The notes: generated by a model from the sequence alone, not told the origin. A stretch of DNA of 64,000 nt from Chloroflexota bacterium (GCA_022826725.1 JAJDUF010000022.1:1-64000); one strand, 5' to 3'. Counted from the first letter of the stretch, positions 43,630 to 52,146 are shown. Numbers and translations are program-made.

Positions 43630-43833
43630 CTACTTTGCTTTCTTGCAGAACGGCAGCCCGGTGCGCTCATTCTCCATGATGACGTACCCGGCCGGCACGT
43701 CATCGAGGGTCGCCCCCGGCCGGGGCTGCTTGGCGAAATAGTAGATGCGCTGCTCCCTTCCGTTCTGGAGCACAACGTCCTTGTAATGGAGATGGTAGGT
43801 CTGCCCCTTGCTGTTGGTGTGCGTGTACGCCAC
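43630..43833 (-). CDS. Small conserved-type protein of unknown function
   Basis: 67 residues from GTG 43833, with AGGAGAAG upstream. It reads M-AYTHTNSKGQTYHLHYKD, then VLQNGREQRIYYFAK and a C-terminus VIMENERTGLPFCKKAK. The beta-rich basic sequence with Asn-Ser-Lys-Gly-Gln near the start resembles a family of short proteins found in Chloroflexota and similar bacteria, from memory. No function known. Upstream frame to 43905 was rejected. About 200 bases on either side are non-coding; the valS promoter lies on the right part of the left gap. Confidence 0.6.
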   Translation of the reverse strand: MAYTHTNSKGQTYHLHYKDVVLQNGREQRIYYFAKQPRPGATLDDVPAGYVIMENERTGLPFCKKAK

Positions 43834-43996
43834 GATTCTTCTCCTGCCTCCACTCGTTGGATCGGATACTTGGTGCTTGCTCACCCTGGCAGCCGCTAGC
43901 GGCACTGCCAGAGGACTCCCCAGTATAGCGGAGCCGGCCGGCGAGAAAAGGTATCATATACTGGAGTGGGTTGCGATTTGAGAGGAGTGGGCAACA

Positions 43997-44437
43997 ATGA
44001 GCACCGCTACATACTGTTCTCGCTGTCGCATCGGCCGCCTCGATGACGAGGGCGTCTGTCCGCTCTGTGGTGGCATCGGCGCGCACGTCGGGCGGCGGAA
44101 ACGCTGGGCCTTCGCCGTGGGACAGCTGTTGGGCAACCTCAACGTCGGCCTTGTTGTGCTCGGAGTGTTCCTGGCCTGCACGGCCCTGTTCGTCTGGGCG
44201 GTCTCCTCTTGGCCTGGCCTCGCCACACCCGAGGGTACCCAAGTTCCCGCTGGCGTGAGCGAGCTATTGGCCAAGTCGCGCTCCGATCCCGGCGGCCTCC
44301 TGTTGGAGTTGATCTGGCGTGCTCTGGCGCAAGCAACCGTCATAACGGCCATCATTATCGCTGTAGGCTACATGCTATGGAAGCGCCAGCAACGCCAGGC
44401 CAAAGCCGCCAGCGCCGGCAACGACGACCAAGGCTGA
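43997..44437 (+). CDS. Small membrane protein with N-terminal zinc ribbon
   Basis: 146 residues. The N-terminus YCSRCRIGRLDDEGVCPLCG is a two-CxxC zinc ribbon. Two transmembrane helices follow (LNVGLVVLGVFLACTALFVW and ATVITAIIIAVGYMLW). The C-terminus is short and polar. Function unknown. Start ATG 43997 after a GAGAGGAG site. Divergent from the small protein to its left. Confidence 0.65.
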   Translation: MSTATYCSRCRIGRLDDEGVCPLCGGIGAHVGRRKRWAFAVGQLLGNLNVGLVVLGVFLACTALFVWAVSSWPGLATPEGTQVPAGVSELLAKSRSDPGGLLLELIWRALAQATVITAIIIAVGYMLWKRQQRQAKAASAGNDDQG

Positions 44438-44444
44438 GTAGAGT

Positions 44445-44525
44445 ATCCCCCTATTGTCCCCCCGCTGCGGCAGGGGGACGGTCGTTCCCTCCCCCGTCGC
44501 AACGGGGGAGGGTTAGGGCGGGGGC
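44445..44525. repeat. G/C-run repeat between convergent genes
   Basis: ccccctattgtccccccgct, ttccctcccccgtcgcaacg and gggagggttagggcgggggc: a further copy of the element at 4975, 21655 and 33525. Confidence 0.75.
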
Positions 44526-44534
44526 TGATTGCCC

Positions 44535-46226
44535 TTACTCCAAGCCGATGAAGTAGTGATAGTGCGGCTGTCCCCCCGAGGTGACCTCGATCTCGGCCAG
44601 CGGCAGCCACTCCTCCAGTTGGGCAACCAGCGCATCGGTGATGTCCGGCTCCGCGTCTGCACCGGGGTACACGCTGACCACCTCGTAGTCATCGGTCTCC
44701 AAGGTGTCGAGTGCCCCGCGCAGCGCGGCGATCTGGTCGGCGCCGTGTGCCACCAGCAGATCGTCAACGAGAGCAATCGCCTCCCCCTCGCGTACCGCCA
44801 GGTTGCCGCTCGTCGAGTCCCGGACGGCGTAGGTCAGCTCGATCGTGCAGACGGCCTCCGCCGCCTCAGTCATCGCGGCCGCGTTCTCGTCCGGTGAGTC
44901 CTCACCATTGAACGCCAGCTGTGCGGCGATGCCTTGTACGACGGTTTTGGTGGGCACAATGGTCACGCCCACGTCGTCGGGAACGAGCTGGGCGACCTGC
45001 TCCGCAGCCAGGATCACGTTCTTGTTATTCGGGAGGATGAGCACCTGGGAAGCGTTGGCTGCCGTGCAGGCTGCCAGCAGCTCCTCCGTACTGGGGTTCA
45101 TGGTCTGCCCACCCCTGACGATCTCGCTCACGCCGAGCGAGCGGAGCACTGCCCCCAGCCCCTCACCGGCCGCGACGGCGACCGTGGCCAGCGGCACCGG
45201 CGGCGCAGTCTCGTCCGCCACTTCCGGCTCCGCCGGCCCTTGCGCCTGTCGCGCCTCCCGCTCCAGCACCTGCAGGTCCATGTCCTCGATATGAATGTCC
45301 GCCAGCCGCCCGTTTCCGACCATCGCACTGAGCATTTGACCAGGGTCTTCCGTGTGGCCATGGACCCGGATGATCTCGCTGTCGCCGACGACCACGGACC
45401 AGTCGGCTAACGACTCAATCTTCCGGCGAATACCGTCCATGTCGAGGTCCCGGCCGGTGACCAGGAACTGGGTACAGTACCCCCAGCCCTCGCCCTCGGC
45501 ATCACCGTCTCCCGTCGTGCCGCCGGCCATGGCGCCGACGGCCGGCATGACCGGAGTGGCTACCTCACCGGGGCTTACCTCGATCCCGTCGGTCTCCGCG
45601 AGCAGCATCCCTTCGAGAATGAGCCGGTAGCCTTCACCCCCGGCATCCACCACGCCGGCCTCCGTGAGCACCTGCAATTGGTAGCGTGTCTTCCGCACGG
45701 CCTCGGCCGCCGCCGTTGTGGCGTGCCGGAGCGTAGTGACGACATCGTCGGACTCTTCTGCCGCCTGCTCGGCAGCGCGGCCAACCTCCCGCGCGACCGT
45801 CAGCATTGTGCCCTCGACGGGCTGGGCAACGGCGCCGTAGGCCGCCTCGGCCGCTTCCGTCAGCGCCCGTGCCACCGTCTGCGCGTCGCTCTCCTGGTGT
45901 CCCTCCAGCGCTCGCGCCATCCCGGCGATGATCTGCGAGAGGATGACGCCGGAGTTGCCGCGTGCGCCCATTAGCGCACCACGCGCGGCTTGTTTCCCGA
46001 TCGCTCCCGCCTCGTCGGCAGCCGGGTCAATCCCGGCCAGCGCAGCCTGCATGGTGAGCAGCATATTGGTGCCGGTATCGCCGTCCGGCACCGGGAACAC
46101 GTTGAGGTCGTTGACCGCCTCGCGGTGCTGCTCTAGCCGCGCGGTGCCGCCGAGGAGTGCTGCCCGCCAGCGCCGGCCATCCCAGGTGGTCTGTTGCGCC
46201 AGCGCCGGCTCCTGTGTTACCATCAC
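44535..46226 (-). CDS. fakA: DAK2-domain fatty acid kinase-like protein (FakA/YloV)
   Basis: 563 residues. The N-terminal DhaL-type kinase domain has LNVFPVPDGDTGTNMLLTMQ (Asp residues that bind Mg-ATP) and MGARGNSGVILSQII. A middle domain with LVTGRDLDMDGIRRKIESL leads to the C-terminal part typical of FakA/YloV. In Firmicutes this enzyme phosphorylates fatty acids bound to FakB; a FakB partner is not in the window. It is next to the divergent rpmB, the same neighbourhood as in Bacillus, which supports the assignment. The first two codons are both ATG-type; 46226 is given. Confidence 0.88.
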   Translation of the reverse strand: MMVTQEPALAQQTTWDGRRWRAALLGGTARLEQHREAVNDLNVFPVPDGDTGTNMLLTMQAALAGIDPAADEAGAIGKQAARGALMGARGNSGVILSQIIAGMARALEGHQESDAQTVARALTEAAEAAYGAVAQPVEGTMLTVAREVGRAAEQAAEESDDVVTTLRHATTAAAEAVRKTRYQLQVLTEAGVVDAGGEGYRLILEGMLLAETDGIEVSPGEVATPVMPAVGAMAGGTTGDGDAEGEGWGYCTQFLVTGRDLDMDGIRRKIESLADWSVVVGDSEIIRVHGHTEDPGQMLSAMVGNGRLADIHIEDMDLQVLEREARQAQGPAEPEVADETAPPVPLATVAVAAGEGLGAVLRSLGVSEIVRGGQTMNPSTEELLAACTAANASQVLILPNNKNVILAAEQVAQLVPDDVGVTIVPTKTVVQGIAAQLAFNGEDSPDENAAAMTEAAEAVCTIELTYAVRDSTSGNLAVREGEAIALVDDLLVAHGADQIAALRGALDTLETDDYEVVSVYPGADAEPDITDALVAQLEEWLPLAEIEVTSGGQPHYHYFIGLE

Positions 46227-46403
46227 CGATACCCTCCATGTAATCAGGTGGCCTAGCCGCCCTGCGCTGCCCCGAGAATAGAGGTTGCGTTAACAGGCGG
46301 CTTGCCTAGCATTGTCAACTATCGCCAAGACTGGATCATATTATAGTGCCCGGTACATCTTGGTAGGGTATTTGGTGGTGAGCGCCGGTGAGGTCAACGA
46401 ACT

Positions 46404-46610
46404 GTGAAACGATGTAGCTTCTGCGGCAAGGGGCCGATGGTCGGTCGCAATATCCGCCACAAAGCCAAGGGCAAGTGGACCTATCGCGCGCCCAAGACCC
46501 GGCGCGTGTTCCGGCCCAACATCCAGCGCACCACCATCTTTCTGCGCGGTGAGCGGCGGCGTGTCCACATCTGCACCCGCTGTCTCCGCACGCTCAACAA
46601 GACGGCCTAG
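46404..46610 (+). CDS. rpmB: 50S ribosomal protein L28
   Basis: 68 residues with a GTG start at 46404. Starts MKRCSFCGKGPMVGRNI, with CxxC, then KTRRVFRPNIQRTTIFLRGE and HICTRCLRTLNK, which gives the second CxxC, so it is the zinc-binding form. Length and order are normal for the family. It is divergent from fakA; the 177 bases between contain TTGACA-like and TATAAT-like pieces facing both ways but no certain promoter. Confidence 0.96.
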   Translation: MKRCSFCGKGPMVGRNIRHKAKGKWTYRAPKTRRVFRPNIQRTTIFLRGERRRVHICTRCLRTLNKTA

Positions 46611-47263
46611 CCGCCGGACGACTCGCTGACCGCCGCTTGCCGGAGTTCCTCTGCGGCTTCCAGCAGGTACTCGTTGATCTTGTCCAACCGTTCGGCTGCC
46701 TTGGCAATGCGCTCTTGATCTTTGGTCTCGATGGCGCTTGCGTAGTCCGCCACCATCGGTTTCGTCTCGGCGTTGACTTGCTGGAGTAGCTCGCCGGTGC
46801 GCGTCAATTCCGGTGGTACCGGCTGCACCGAGGCCATGTCCTCCGCCGCCAGCTCCATCATCCTCAGGACGAACGTGGTTTGGGCGCGCCATTCTTGATC
46901 GCGCAGCAGACTCGGCTCCTCTCCGGCCGCGGCGCCCAGGTTGTCCAACACGGCCAGCGCCTGAGCGTACACGCCAGCGGCCGGCGCCACCTTCGCTGCA
47001 AAGGCCGCGACCGGGCCACTAGGTAGTGGCGGTGCTTCACGTCTCGTGGTCGGCGGCTGCGGCCCGGCCACCGGGCCACCGGCCGGGCCGCTGGGGCGGA
47101 GCGGCGCCCGCTCCGTATCGAACACTGCGCTGTTGGCGGCGATGCCCGGCTCTGGCAAGCTGCGGGGCCGCGCGATAATGACGAAGACGATGAAGGCACC
47201 AATCACCAGCGCCAGCACCGTACCGACCAGCCCCAACCCGCCGAGCAGGAATACCCGCCGCAT
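46607..47263 (-). CDS. Membrane-anchored protein with helical extracytoplasmic domain
   Basis: 218 residues. One N-terminal transmembrane helix (LGLVGTVLALVIGAFIVFVI, about residues 10-30), a Pro-rich linker of about 60 residues (including GPAGGPVAGPQPPTTRR) and a helical C-terminal domain (about residues 90-215). The helices TFVLRMMELAAEDMASVQPV and ERIAKAAERLDKINEYLLEA are amphipathic. I know no family. It is convergent with rpmB, with a four-base overlap of the stops. Confidence 0.55.
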   Translation of the reverse strand: MRRVFLLGGLGLVGTVLALVIGAFIVFVIIARPRSLPEPGIAANSAVFDTERAPLRPSGPAGGPVAGPQPPTTRREAPPLPSGPVAAFAAKVAPAAGVYAQALAVLDNLGAAAGEEPSLLRDQEWRAQTTFVLRMMELAAEDMASVQPVPPELTRTGELLQQVNAETKPMVADYASAIETKDQERIAKAAERLDKINEYLLEAAEELRQAAVSESSGG

Positions 47264-47310
47264 AGCCCTCGCCCTCTACTACTTAATGGTACACCGGGCG
47301 CCGCGTCGTC

Positions 47311-47523
47311 TCACGCCGGGGTTAACCGACCATGCGAGGCGGCGTACCGCCGGGACTCGTCAATGTCTTCCGGCTCGAGGCAGGGGTATTCCTGAAGTAC
47401 GGTCTCCTTCGTCTCTCCGGCGGCCAGGAGTCCCAATACACGCGACACCGGAAACCGCAAGCCGCGAATGCACGGCTTGCCCATCGCGACCTGCGGGTCT
47501 ACGGTAATACGGTCAAAGCGCAT
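47311..47523 (-). CDS. DUF433-family protein (antitoxin-like)
   Basis: 70 residues from ATG 47523 with GGAGG upstream. The pattern RITVDPQVAMGKPCIRGLRF then VSRVLGLLAAGETKETVLQE and YPCLEPEDI is the DUF433 HTH-like fold, often the antitoxin partner of a DUF5615 PIN-like toxin. Its usual toxin partner is not seen: the downstream frame is the membrane-anchored protein. It is therefore an orphan. Confidence 0.88.
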   Translation of the reverse strand: MRFDRITVDPQVAMGKPCIRGLRFPVSRVLGLLAAGETKETVLQEYPCLEPEDIDESRRYAASHGRLTPA

Positions 47524-47646
47524 GCTCCCACCTCCGAGCAATCGGCCCTCGGTTACTAATGGTAGCGCAGAGTCGGTCACATGCGGCATGAGGCCGGAGC
47601 GCGATCTTCACGCTCCGGCCTCGACTGAGCAGGGGACGGCGTGTGC

Positions 47647-49827
47647 TTAGGCGACCTCGCCGATGTAGGCCCCGCGGTAATCCAGCCACCCACCGCCGAA
47701 CTCCCAGCGCACCTTGAAGCTGATCTGGTCGTTCGTAAAGACTTGGCCATCGGTCGGTGCATCCTGGAGCAGCAGCTCCGGCGTCTCCTGGCCACCCACG
47801 AAGCCCAACTCGATGGTCGGGAGCACCGCCGGATCGGTCAGCAGGTACCAGTTGTTCGTGTCGGTGAACTGCGGCACCGAGATCACCTCCAGTTGGTTGT
47901 GCAAGGGGTTCACGTCGTTGTCGCTGCCGCCCGGCGTCAACGGCGATCCGACGACGATCTTCGCCGTGAAGAGCAGGTCCGGCGGCACCAGCAGGAACCG
48001 CGGGTGTTGCCCGATGCGCTTGCTGGCCTCGTTCGTCTGCTTCAACATCGCCAGAATGCCCGCCTGCACGCTATCGCCGGAGAGGGCGCTCGTGCCGCGA
48101 TTGGCGTGGCTGGTCTGGCCGCTCCCATCGAACACCTTCTTGCCGTCCGCCATCGCCGGATTGCCGATAATCAACGTCGTATAGACGTACTCGTTCATCG
48201 TGATGCCGGCCGAGACGGCCAGGCGCGTCGGAATCTTCCGCACGGCTTCCAAGTCGTCGTTGAGGATGGTCTCCCGCGTGACCACGACGAGGTTGCCACG
48301 CTTGGCAGGCGTGTAGCTCTCCTTGCGGTCGTCCCACGATAGGTTCTGATACGCCGCGCCCTCGTTGACGGTAGCGAGACTGGCGAAGTCATGGGTCTTC
48401 ACCCGGTCCTGCGCCTTGAAGTCCCGCACGGACGAGATCGTGCAGAACCGCCGCCACGCCTGCGGCTGACCGGCGTAGTCTTGGATGAGCCGCTTGGTCA
48501 TTGAGTTCAGCACCACCTGGTTGAGCGTGCTGGTGGTGACCTCGTTCGCCTCCCGGACCAGCGCAAGCTGCGGCTGATACACCCCGGAGACGAGGCTGTC
48601 GCCGGTCGTCTGCACATACGCCTCGCGCAAGGAGGTCCAGCGGGGCACCGCGCTGGTAGCCGCCAGTCCTAGCTGCTCCAGTTGCACGCGGTCCTGCTCC
48701 GACTCGCGGACGCCGAACAGGCGATCCCACGCCGTCTGGAGCGCCACCGTGCCCCGTGAGACGCCATCGTGGCCCACTTCCGCGCGGGCGGCCCCGTGCC
48801 CGCTGACCAAGCCGCGCGGCGACCCGCCGGCCGCAGCGGCATCGTACTGGCGGAGCGCGTCCAGCGCCTCGATCTCCTGGACGATGGCGCTGTCCAAGTC
48901 GCGGGCAAACGACTCTCGCGTTTGCCAATACGGCCGCCCGCTTCCCGCGCTGTCCGCTTCCAAGGGCGGCTCGAAGGAGCGGCGGAGCTTCTGCATAACC
49001 GGCTCCGGCAAGCGGGCGGTGGCCAGGCGGTCGTAGAGAATCCGGGCACAGGCCAGTTGCTCGGCCGCCTCGCGTACCGCGTGCTGGCCCTCGTGCCGTT
49101 CGGTCGGGGTTCCAGGATCGGCAACTGTAGTTTGTGCGTTCACTTCGTTTCCTCCTCTGCTGTTCGCAGTGTGTTGGTGCGCCGTCTTCGCGGTAGGGAG
49201 CAGGAGACGGCCGGCCGTGCGGGCGTCCGGCCGCTGCCGCCTCCTGCCCCCCGCCGTCGCAGACTCCTCAATGGCCAAGAACTCGCCACCGGCGCTGGCT
49301 CGCGTGACAACGTCGCAGCTCTTCAATACCGGCACCGTTTGCACGATCTGCACCGTTCGACCGGCGCGACTCTCGGTGACCAGCGTGCAGAGCGCATCAA
49401 TGGACAGTCCGATAACGTCTTTTTCTTCTAGCTCTACGACCTCCTTCACCAGTTGCCAGAGCCAGTCGGCGTGCTCCAGCACATGCAGAGAAGCCTCGAC
49501 CCGCGTTGCCTCTCCGCCGTTACCCACCAGCCGAGGGCTACGGAAGACGCCCACGATGTCCCGCACTGAGCGGGCGGGGCGCAGGCGATCTTCGAGCGCC
49601 GTCGGGTGATCCGCAAAGCAGCGCAGTCCGTCCGCAGCCGCCGCAATATCTGCAAGCGCGCGCTGCGTGAAGATCCGCCCCGACTTCGCTTCACCGGCCC
49701 GTATGAGCACCACGCGGACGTTCCGACTCTCCGTATCTACCGCGCCGGCGCCGGCGAGACTCCCCGTCGCCTCGTGGATAGCGACCAGTTCTCCGTCCGT
49801 AGCCCGGCCCTGCTCATCCTTACGCAT
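47647..49827 (-). CDS. Phage prohead protease and major capsid protein in one frame
   Basis: 726 residues. Residues about 30-195 resemble a phage prohead protease (RIFTQRALADIAAAADGLRC, FADHPTALEDRLRPARSVRD and ADWLWQLVKEVVELEEKDVI, GLSIDA holding the catalytic-type Ser). Residues 230-726 are a capsid-like part: a helical scaffold-like segment then NQVVLNSMTKRLIQDYAGQP, LVVVTRETILNDDLEAVRKI and FLLVPPDLLFTAKIVVGSPL. There is no stop between the parts. An internal GTG at 49143 has AGGAGG just upstream and may start a free capsid protein (498 residues). Downstream of portal, separated by two bases. The C-terminus is not followed by tail genes. Confidence 0.75.
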   Translation of the reverse strand: MRKDEQGRATDGELVAIHEATGSLAGAGAVDTESRNVRVVLIRAGEAKSGRIFTQRALADIAAAADGLRCFADHPTALEDRLRPARSVRDIVGVFRSPRLVGNGGEATRVEASLHVLEHADWLWQLVKEVVELEEKDVIGLSIDALCTLVTESRAGRTVQIVQTVPVLKSCDVVTRASAGGEFLAIEESATAGGRRRQRPDARTAGRLLLPTAKTAHQHTANSRGGNEVNAQTTVADPGTPTERHEGQHAVREAAEQLACARILYDRLATARLPEPVMQKLRRSFEPPLEADSAGSGRPYWQTRESFARDLDSAIVQEIEALDALRQYDAAAAGGSPRGLVSGHGAARAEVGHDGVSRGTVALQTAWDRLFGVRESEQDRVQLEQLGLAATSAVPRWTSLREAYVQTTGDSLVSGVYQPQLALVREANEVTTSTLNQVVLNSMTKRLIQDYAGQPQAWRRFCTISSVRDFKAQDRVKTHDFASLATVNEGAAYQNLSWDDRKESYTPAKRGNLVVVTRETILNDDLEAVRKIPTRLAVSAGITMNEYVYTTLIIGNPAMADGKKVFDGSGQTSHANRGTSALSGDSVQAGILAMLKQTNEASKRIGQHPRFLLVPPDLLFTAKIVVGSPLTPGGSDNDVNPLHNQLEVISVPQFTDTNNWYLLTDPAVLPTIELGFVGGQETPELLLQDAPTDGQVFTNDQISFKVRWEFGGGWLDYRGAYIGEVA
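49130..49160 (-). promoter_or_regulatory. Internal Shine-Dalgarno and GTG start for the capsid part
   Basis: Minus strand: gcagaggaggaaacgaagtg gives AGGAGG then nine bases and GTG at 49143-49141, in frame with the fused 726-residue ORF. It is a much better initiation signal than the ones at most genes here. It marks the border between the protease and capsid parts (residue 229). Confidence 0.6.
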
Positions 49828-49829
49828 GT

Positions 49830-51215
49830 CTATCCTCTCCTCCCCGTTCGTTCCGGCGCGGCCTCGCCCAGAAACCGCAGCAAGAGCCGCCGGGCTTGTT
49901 CCGCCTCCAGCCAGCCCCGATCAACCGCGGTCCCCAGTGCGGTCGTGAAGCTCGTGGCAGCGCGGCCCAGCTCGACGCTCCGCTCCGTATCACTCAACTC
50001 GTCGAACTCCACGCGGAAGGCTTGATTGATGCGCGGCCCCAACGCCCCGGCCCGTACCCGTGCTCGAATGGCGCGGCGCACGATGCGGACTAACAGCTGC
50101 CGCAGATACTCCTGTCGTCGCTGGAACCGTTTGAGCGCCGGCAAGCCCATTTCCGCCGCCGTCGCCCGGTTGACGTGCCCACCTTCTCCCAAGAAGTGCT
50201 CGGGCACGCCCGCCCCGGCCGCGATCATCAGCTTCAGCGCCCGCCCGTCGCTGGCTACGTCGTCGGCGCCGATCTGCGGATTGACTGCCTGCCACTGCTC
50301 GGACTCGTTGTGAAACAACACCGTGCCGGGCTCCGGCGGACGGCCCATCTGGGCCCGTTTCCGCGCCAGGTCTGCCCGCGATGCTCCCGAGATCGTCACG
50401 TCGTAGAGAAAGGCCCCTTTGTAGCGGTTGATCCGCACGCGATCCGTGAGCCAATCCTTGTACCGGCGCAGCCACGGCAGTAGCGTGGACAGGTCCGAAC
50501 GACCCCGCGTTGCGTTGCTGACCTTGTTCACCGCGGCGGCTTCGATTTCGACCGCCGCAATCCACGTCCCGTCCGCCGGCGGCGACCCCGGTGCGCCAGC
50601 GGGAGGCGGGGCGTATCGGTAGCGCAGAGGTCGCTCGATGTCTTCCGGGTCGGTTTCGATCTCGGTGACGTAGAGCGGATCGAGCTGCCGCACCACCGTC
50701 CGCCCGGTCAAGGGATCAACGAAGAACCGCACGAATTGCTCGCCAAAGAGCGCCAACTCCGTGAGTAGCGCATAGATCCGCTCGTCCATGCGGTTGTCCG
50801 CGTCCTGCCAGAAGTCGTCAATGATCCGTTGGACACGATGGTCCTCGGCGACAACCCGTACCCCACCGCCCAGCACAAAGTTCGTGCCCACTTCGATGAC
50901 GGCGTGGGCGAGCGGGTTGGTGAGATACGCCTCGTACACTTCCAGCAGGAGCGCGCGGCGATCGGCCGGCGGGAGGTCTCGCTCGGTCTGCGGACTGAGC
51001 AGCGTGCGGTAGCCGCGATCTTCGGCCGCGTGGATGGCCGCTTCCTGCACGGGCGTCGCTGTGTCTTGTTGGCCCGCGTGCGGCTCATCGGGGTCAGCCG
51101 ACGGCTGCGTGCGCGGCTTGGCCGGGCCGCCGAATGGCCACCACCACCTGCCTGTGACTGCCCGGACGTGTTGCTTGGTGACCTGCTCCTGCGCCGGTTC
51201 CGTCGCTGATGCCAT
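49830..51215 (-). CDS. Phage portal protein
   Basis: 461 residues from ATG 51215 after GGGAGAC; the frame extends to 51404 but without support. A Trp-rich N-terminus (RWWWPFGG) and a portal-type body: LLEVYEAYLTNPLAHAVIEV, VGTNFVLGGGVRVVAED, AGAGVPEHFLGEGGHVNRAT and KRFQRRQEYLRQLLVRIVRR. The LGEGGHVNRATA stretch is shared by HK97-like and phi29-unlike portals that sit at the capsid vertex. It is followed two bases later by the protease-capsid gene. A terminase gene is not seen upstream, where tRNA-Lys and a haemoglobin gene lie. Confidence 0.82.
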   Translation of the reverse strand: MASATEPAQEQVTKQHVRAVTGRWWWPFGGPAKPRTQPSADPDEPHAGQQDTATPVQEAAIHAAEDRGYRTLLSPQTERDLPPADRRALLLEVYEAYLTNPLAHAVIEVGTNFVLGGGVRVVAEDHRVQRIIDDFWQDADNRMDERIYALLTELALFGEQFVRFFVDPLTGRTVVRQLDPLYVTEIETDPEDIERPLRYRYAPPPAGAPGSPPADGTWIAAVEIEAAAVNKVSNATRGRSDLSTLLPWLRRYKDWLTDRVRINRYKGAFLYDVTISGASRADLARKRAQMGRPPEPGTVLFHNESEQWQAVNPQIGADDVASDGRALKLMIAAGAGVPEHFLGEGGHVNRATAAEMGLPALKRFQRRQEYLRQLLVRIVRRAIRARVRAGALGPRINQAFRVEFDELSDTERSVELGRAATSFTTALGTAVDRGWLEAEQARRLLLRFLGEAAPERTGRRG

Positions 51216-51416
51216 GTGCCGGTCTCCCGTTCCCAACCCGTCGGCGCTGCGCCGACGGGTGTTGTTCAGTGGCTCATATATGGGAGGGAGATAGGGAAAC
51301 AACGGTCGGGATTTGAGCGGGACCGCGTGATCGCCTTTTTCGTGGCAAGTGCTATGATTCGGGGAGGCGCGTGGCACCGAATGGCGCTGGCCCAGCCAAG
51401 CCACCGCAGAACCACC

Positions 51417-51489
51417 GAGCCGCTAGCTCAATTGGCAGAGCACCGGCCTTTTAAGCCGTAGGTTCTGGGTTCGATTCCCAGGCGGCTCA
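51417..51489 (+). tRNA. tRNA-Lys (anticodon TTT)
   Basis: 73 bases. Acceptor arms gagccgc (51417-51423) and gcggctc (51482-51488) pair, D stem gctc/gagc, anticodon loop cttttaa with TTT, T arm ctgggttcgattcccag, and discriminator A. One C-T mismatch at the top of the anticodon stem (27-43). CCA is not encoded. It is next to the portal gene, a common place for phage integration. Confidence 0.93.
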
Positions 51490-51567
51490 CCCCCAACCAG
51501 CTCCGACGGTCTCCCTCTTGCTGCCTGTCACCCCGACACCGGCCAGCATCCGGTAGGGAATCCACAC

Positions 51568-51602
51568 CCCCGCTCCCCACGGGAGCGGGCTGGAGTGAGG
51601 GT
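51568..51602. repeat. Short repeat after tRNA-Lys
   Basis: cccccgctccccacgggagc followed by gggctggagtgaggg, a member of the ccctctccc...gagagg element family. Confidence 0.6.
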
Positions 51603-51615
51603 AGTCGTAGAGAGG

Positions 51616-51984
51616 TCACTCCGGCCGGTTGATGAGGAAGGTGGCGGCGGCGTCGAAGTACTGATCCATAGCCGCCCGCGCCTCGGCCGGCAGGTCTACT
51701 TGGTCCAGCGCCGCCGTCATGTTGCGTATCCACGCATCGCGGACCGCGCGGGTGATGGGGAACGGCAGATGGCGGGCACGGAGCCTCGGATGGCCCCGCA
51801 GCCGCGAGTAGGTGGGATGACCGCCGAAGAACTGAATGAGGAAGAGCGTCAGGTGGCGCTTGGCCGGACCGAGATCGTCGGGATAGAGCGGGCGCAGCAG
51901 TGGATCGTGCTCCACACCCGCGTAGAACAGCGCCACAATACGCTCGAATGTCGCATCTCCACCAACCGCGTCATAGACCGTCAT
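51616..51984 (-). CDS. Truncated haemoglobin, group II (GlbO-like)
   Basis: 122 residues from ATG 51984; the upstream frame to 52206 is rejected. It begins MTVYDAVGGDATFERIVALF. HPTYSRLRGHPRLRARHLPF includes the haem-pocket Tyr/Trp region and the proximal-type His (PRLRARHLPF). FYAGVEHDPLLRPLYPDDL fits the B-C helix. Group II members bind oxygen or NO and often have Trp in the G helix (here DAWIRNMTAAL). Alone, divergent from Uma2. Confidence 0.88.
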   Translation of the reverse strand: MTVYDAVGGDATFERIVALFYAGVEHDPLLRPLYPDDLGPAKRHLTLFLIQFFGGHPTYSRLRGHPRLRARHLPFPITRAVRDAWIRNMTAALDQVDLPAEARAAMDQYFDAAATFLINRPE

Positions 51985-52146
51985 CGTCACTTCCCTGCCG
52001 CTGGCAAGGATGCTACACCCAGCGGGAGGCGGCAAGCGGCACGCTTTTCCCACCCACGCACGTTGCACATCACCGCAGCCGCGCCCGGCAAGCCGGCGTA
52101 GCACGTAGTAACATTGCAAATGAGTGGTGCCGACGGAGGGCATACC

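Noticed and set aside
46227-46403. Bidirectional promoter between fakA and rpmB
   Set aside because: TTGACA- and TATAAT-like words are present on both strands, but no pair has proper spacing with good matches, so it is not listed as a feature.
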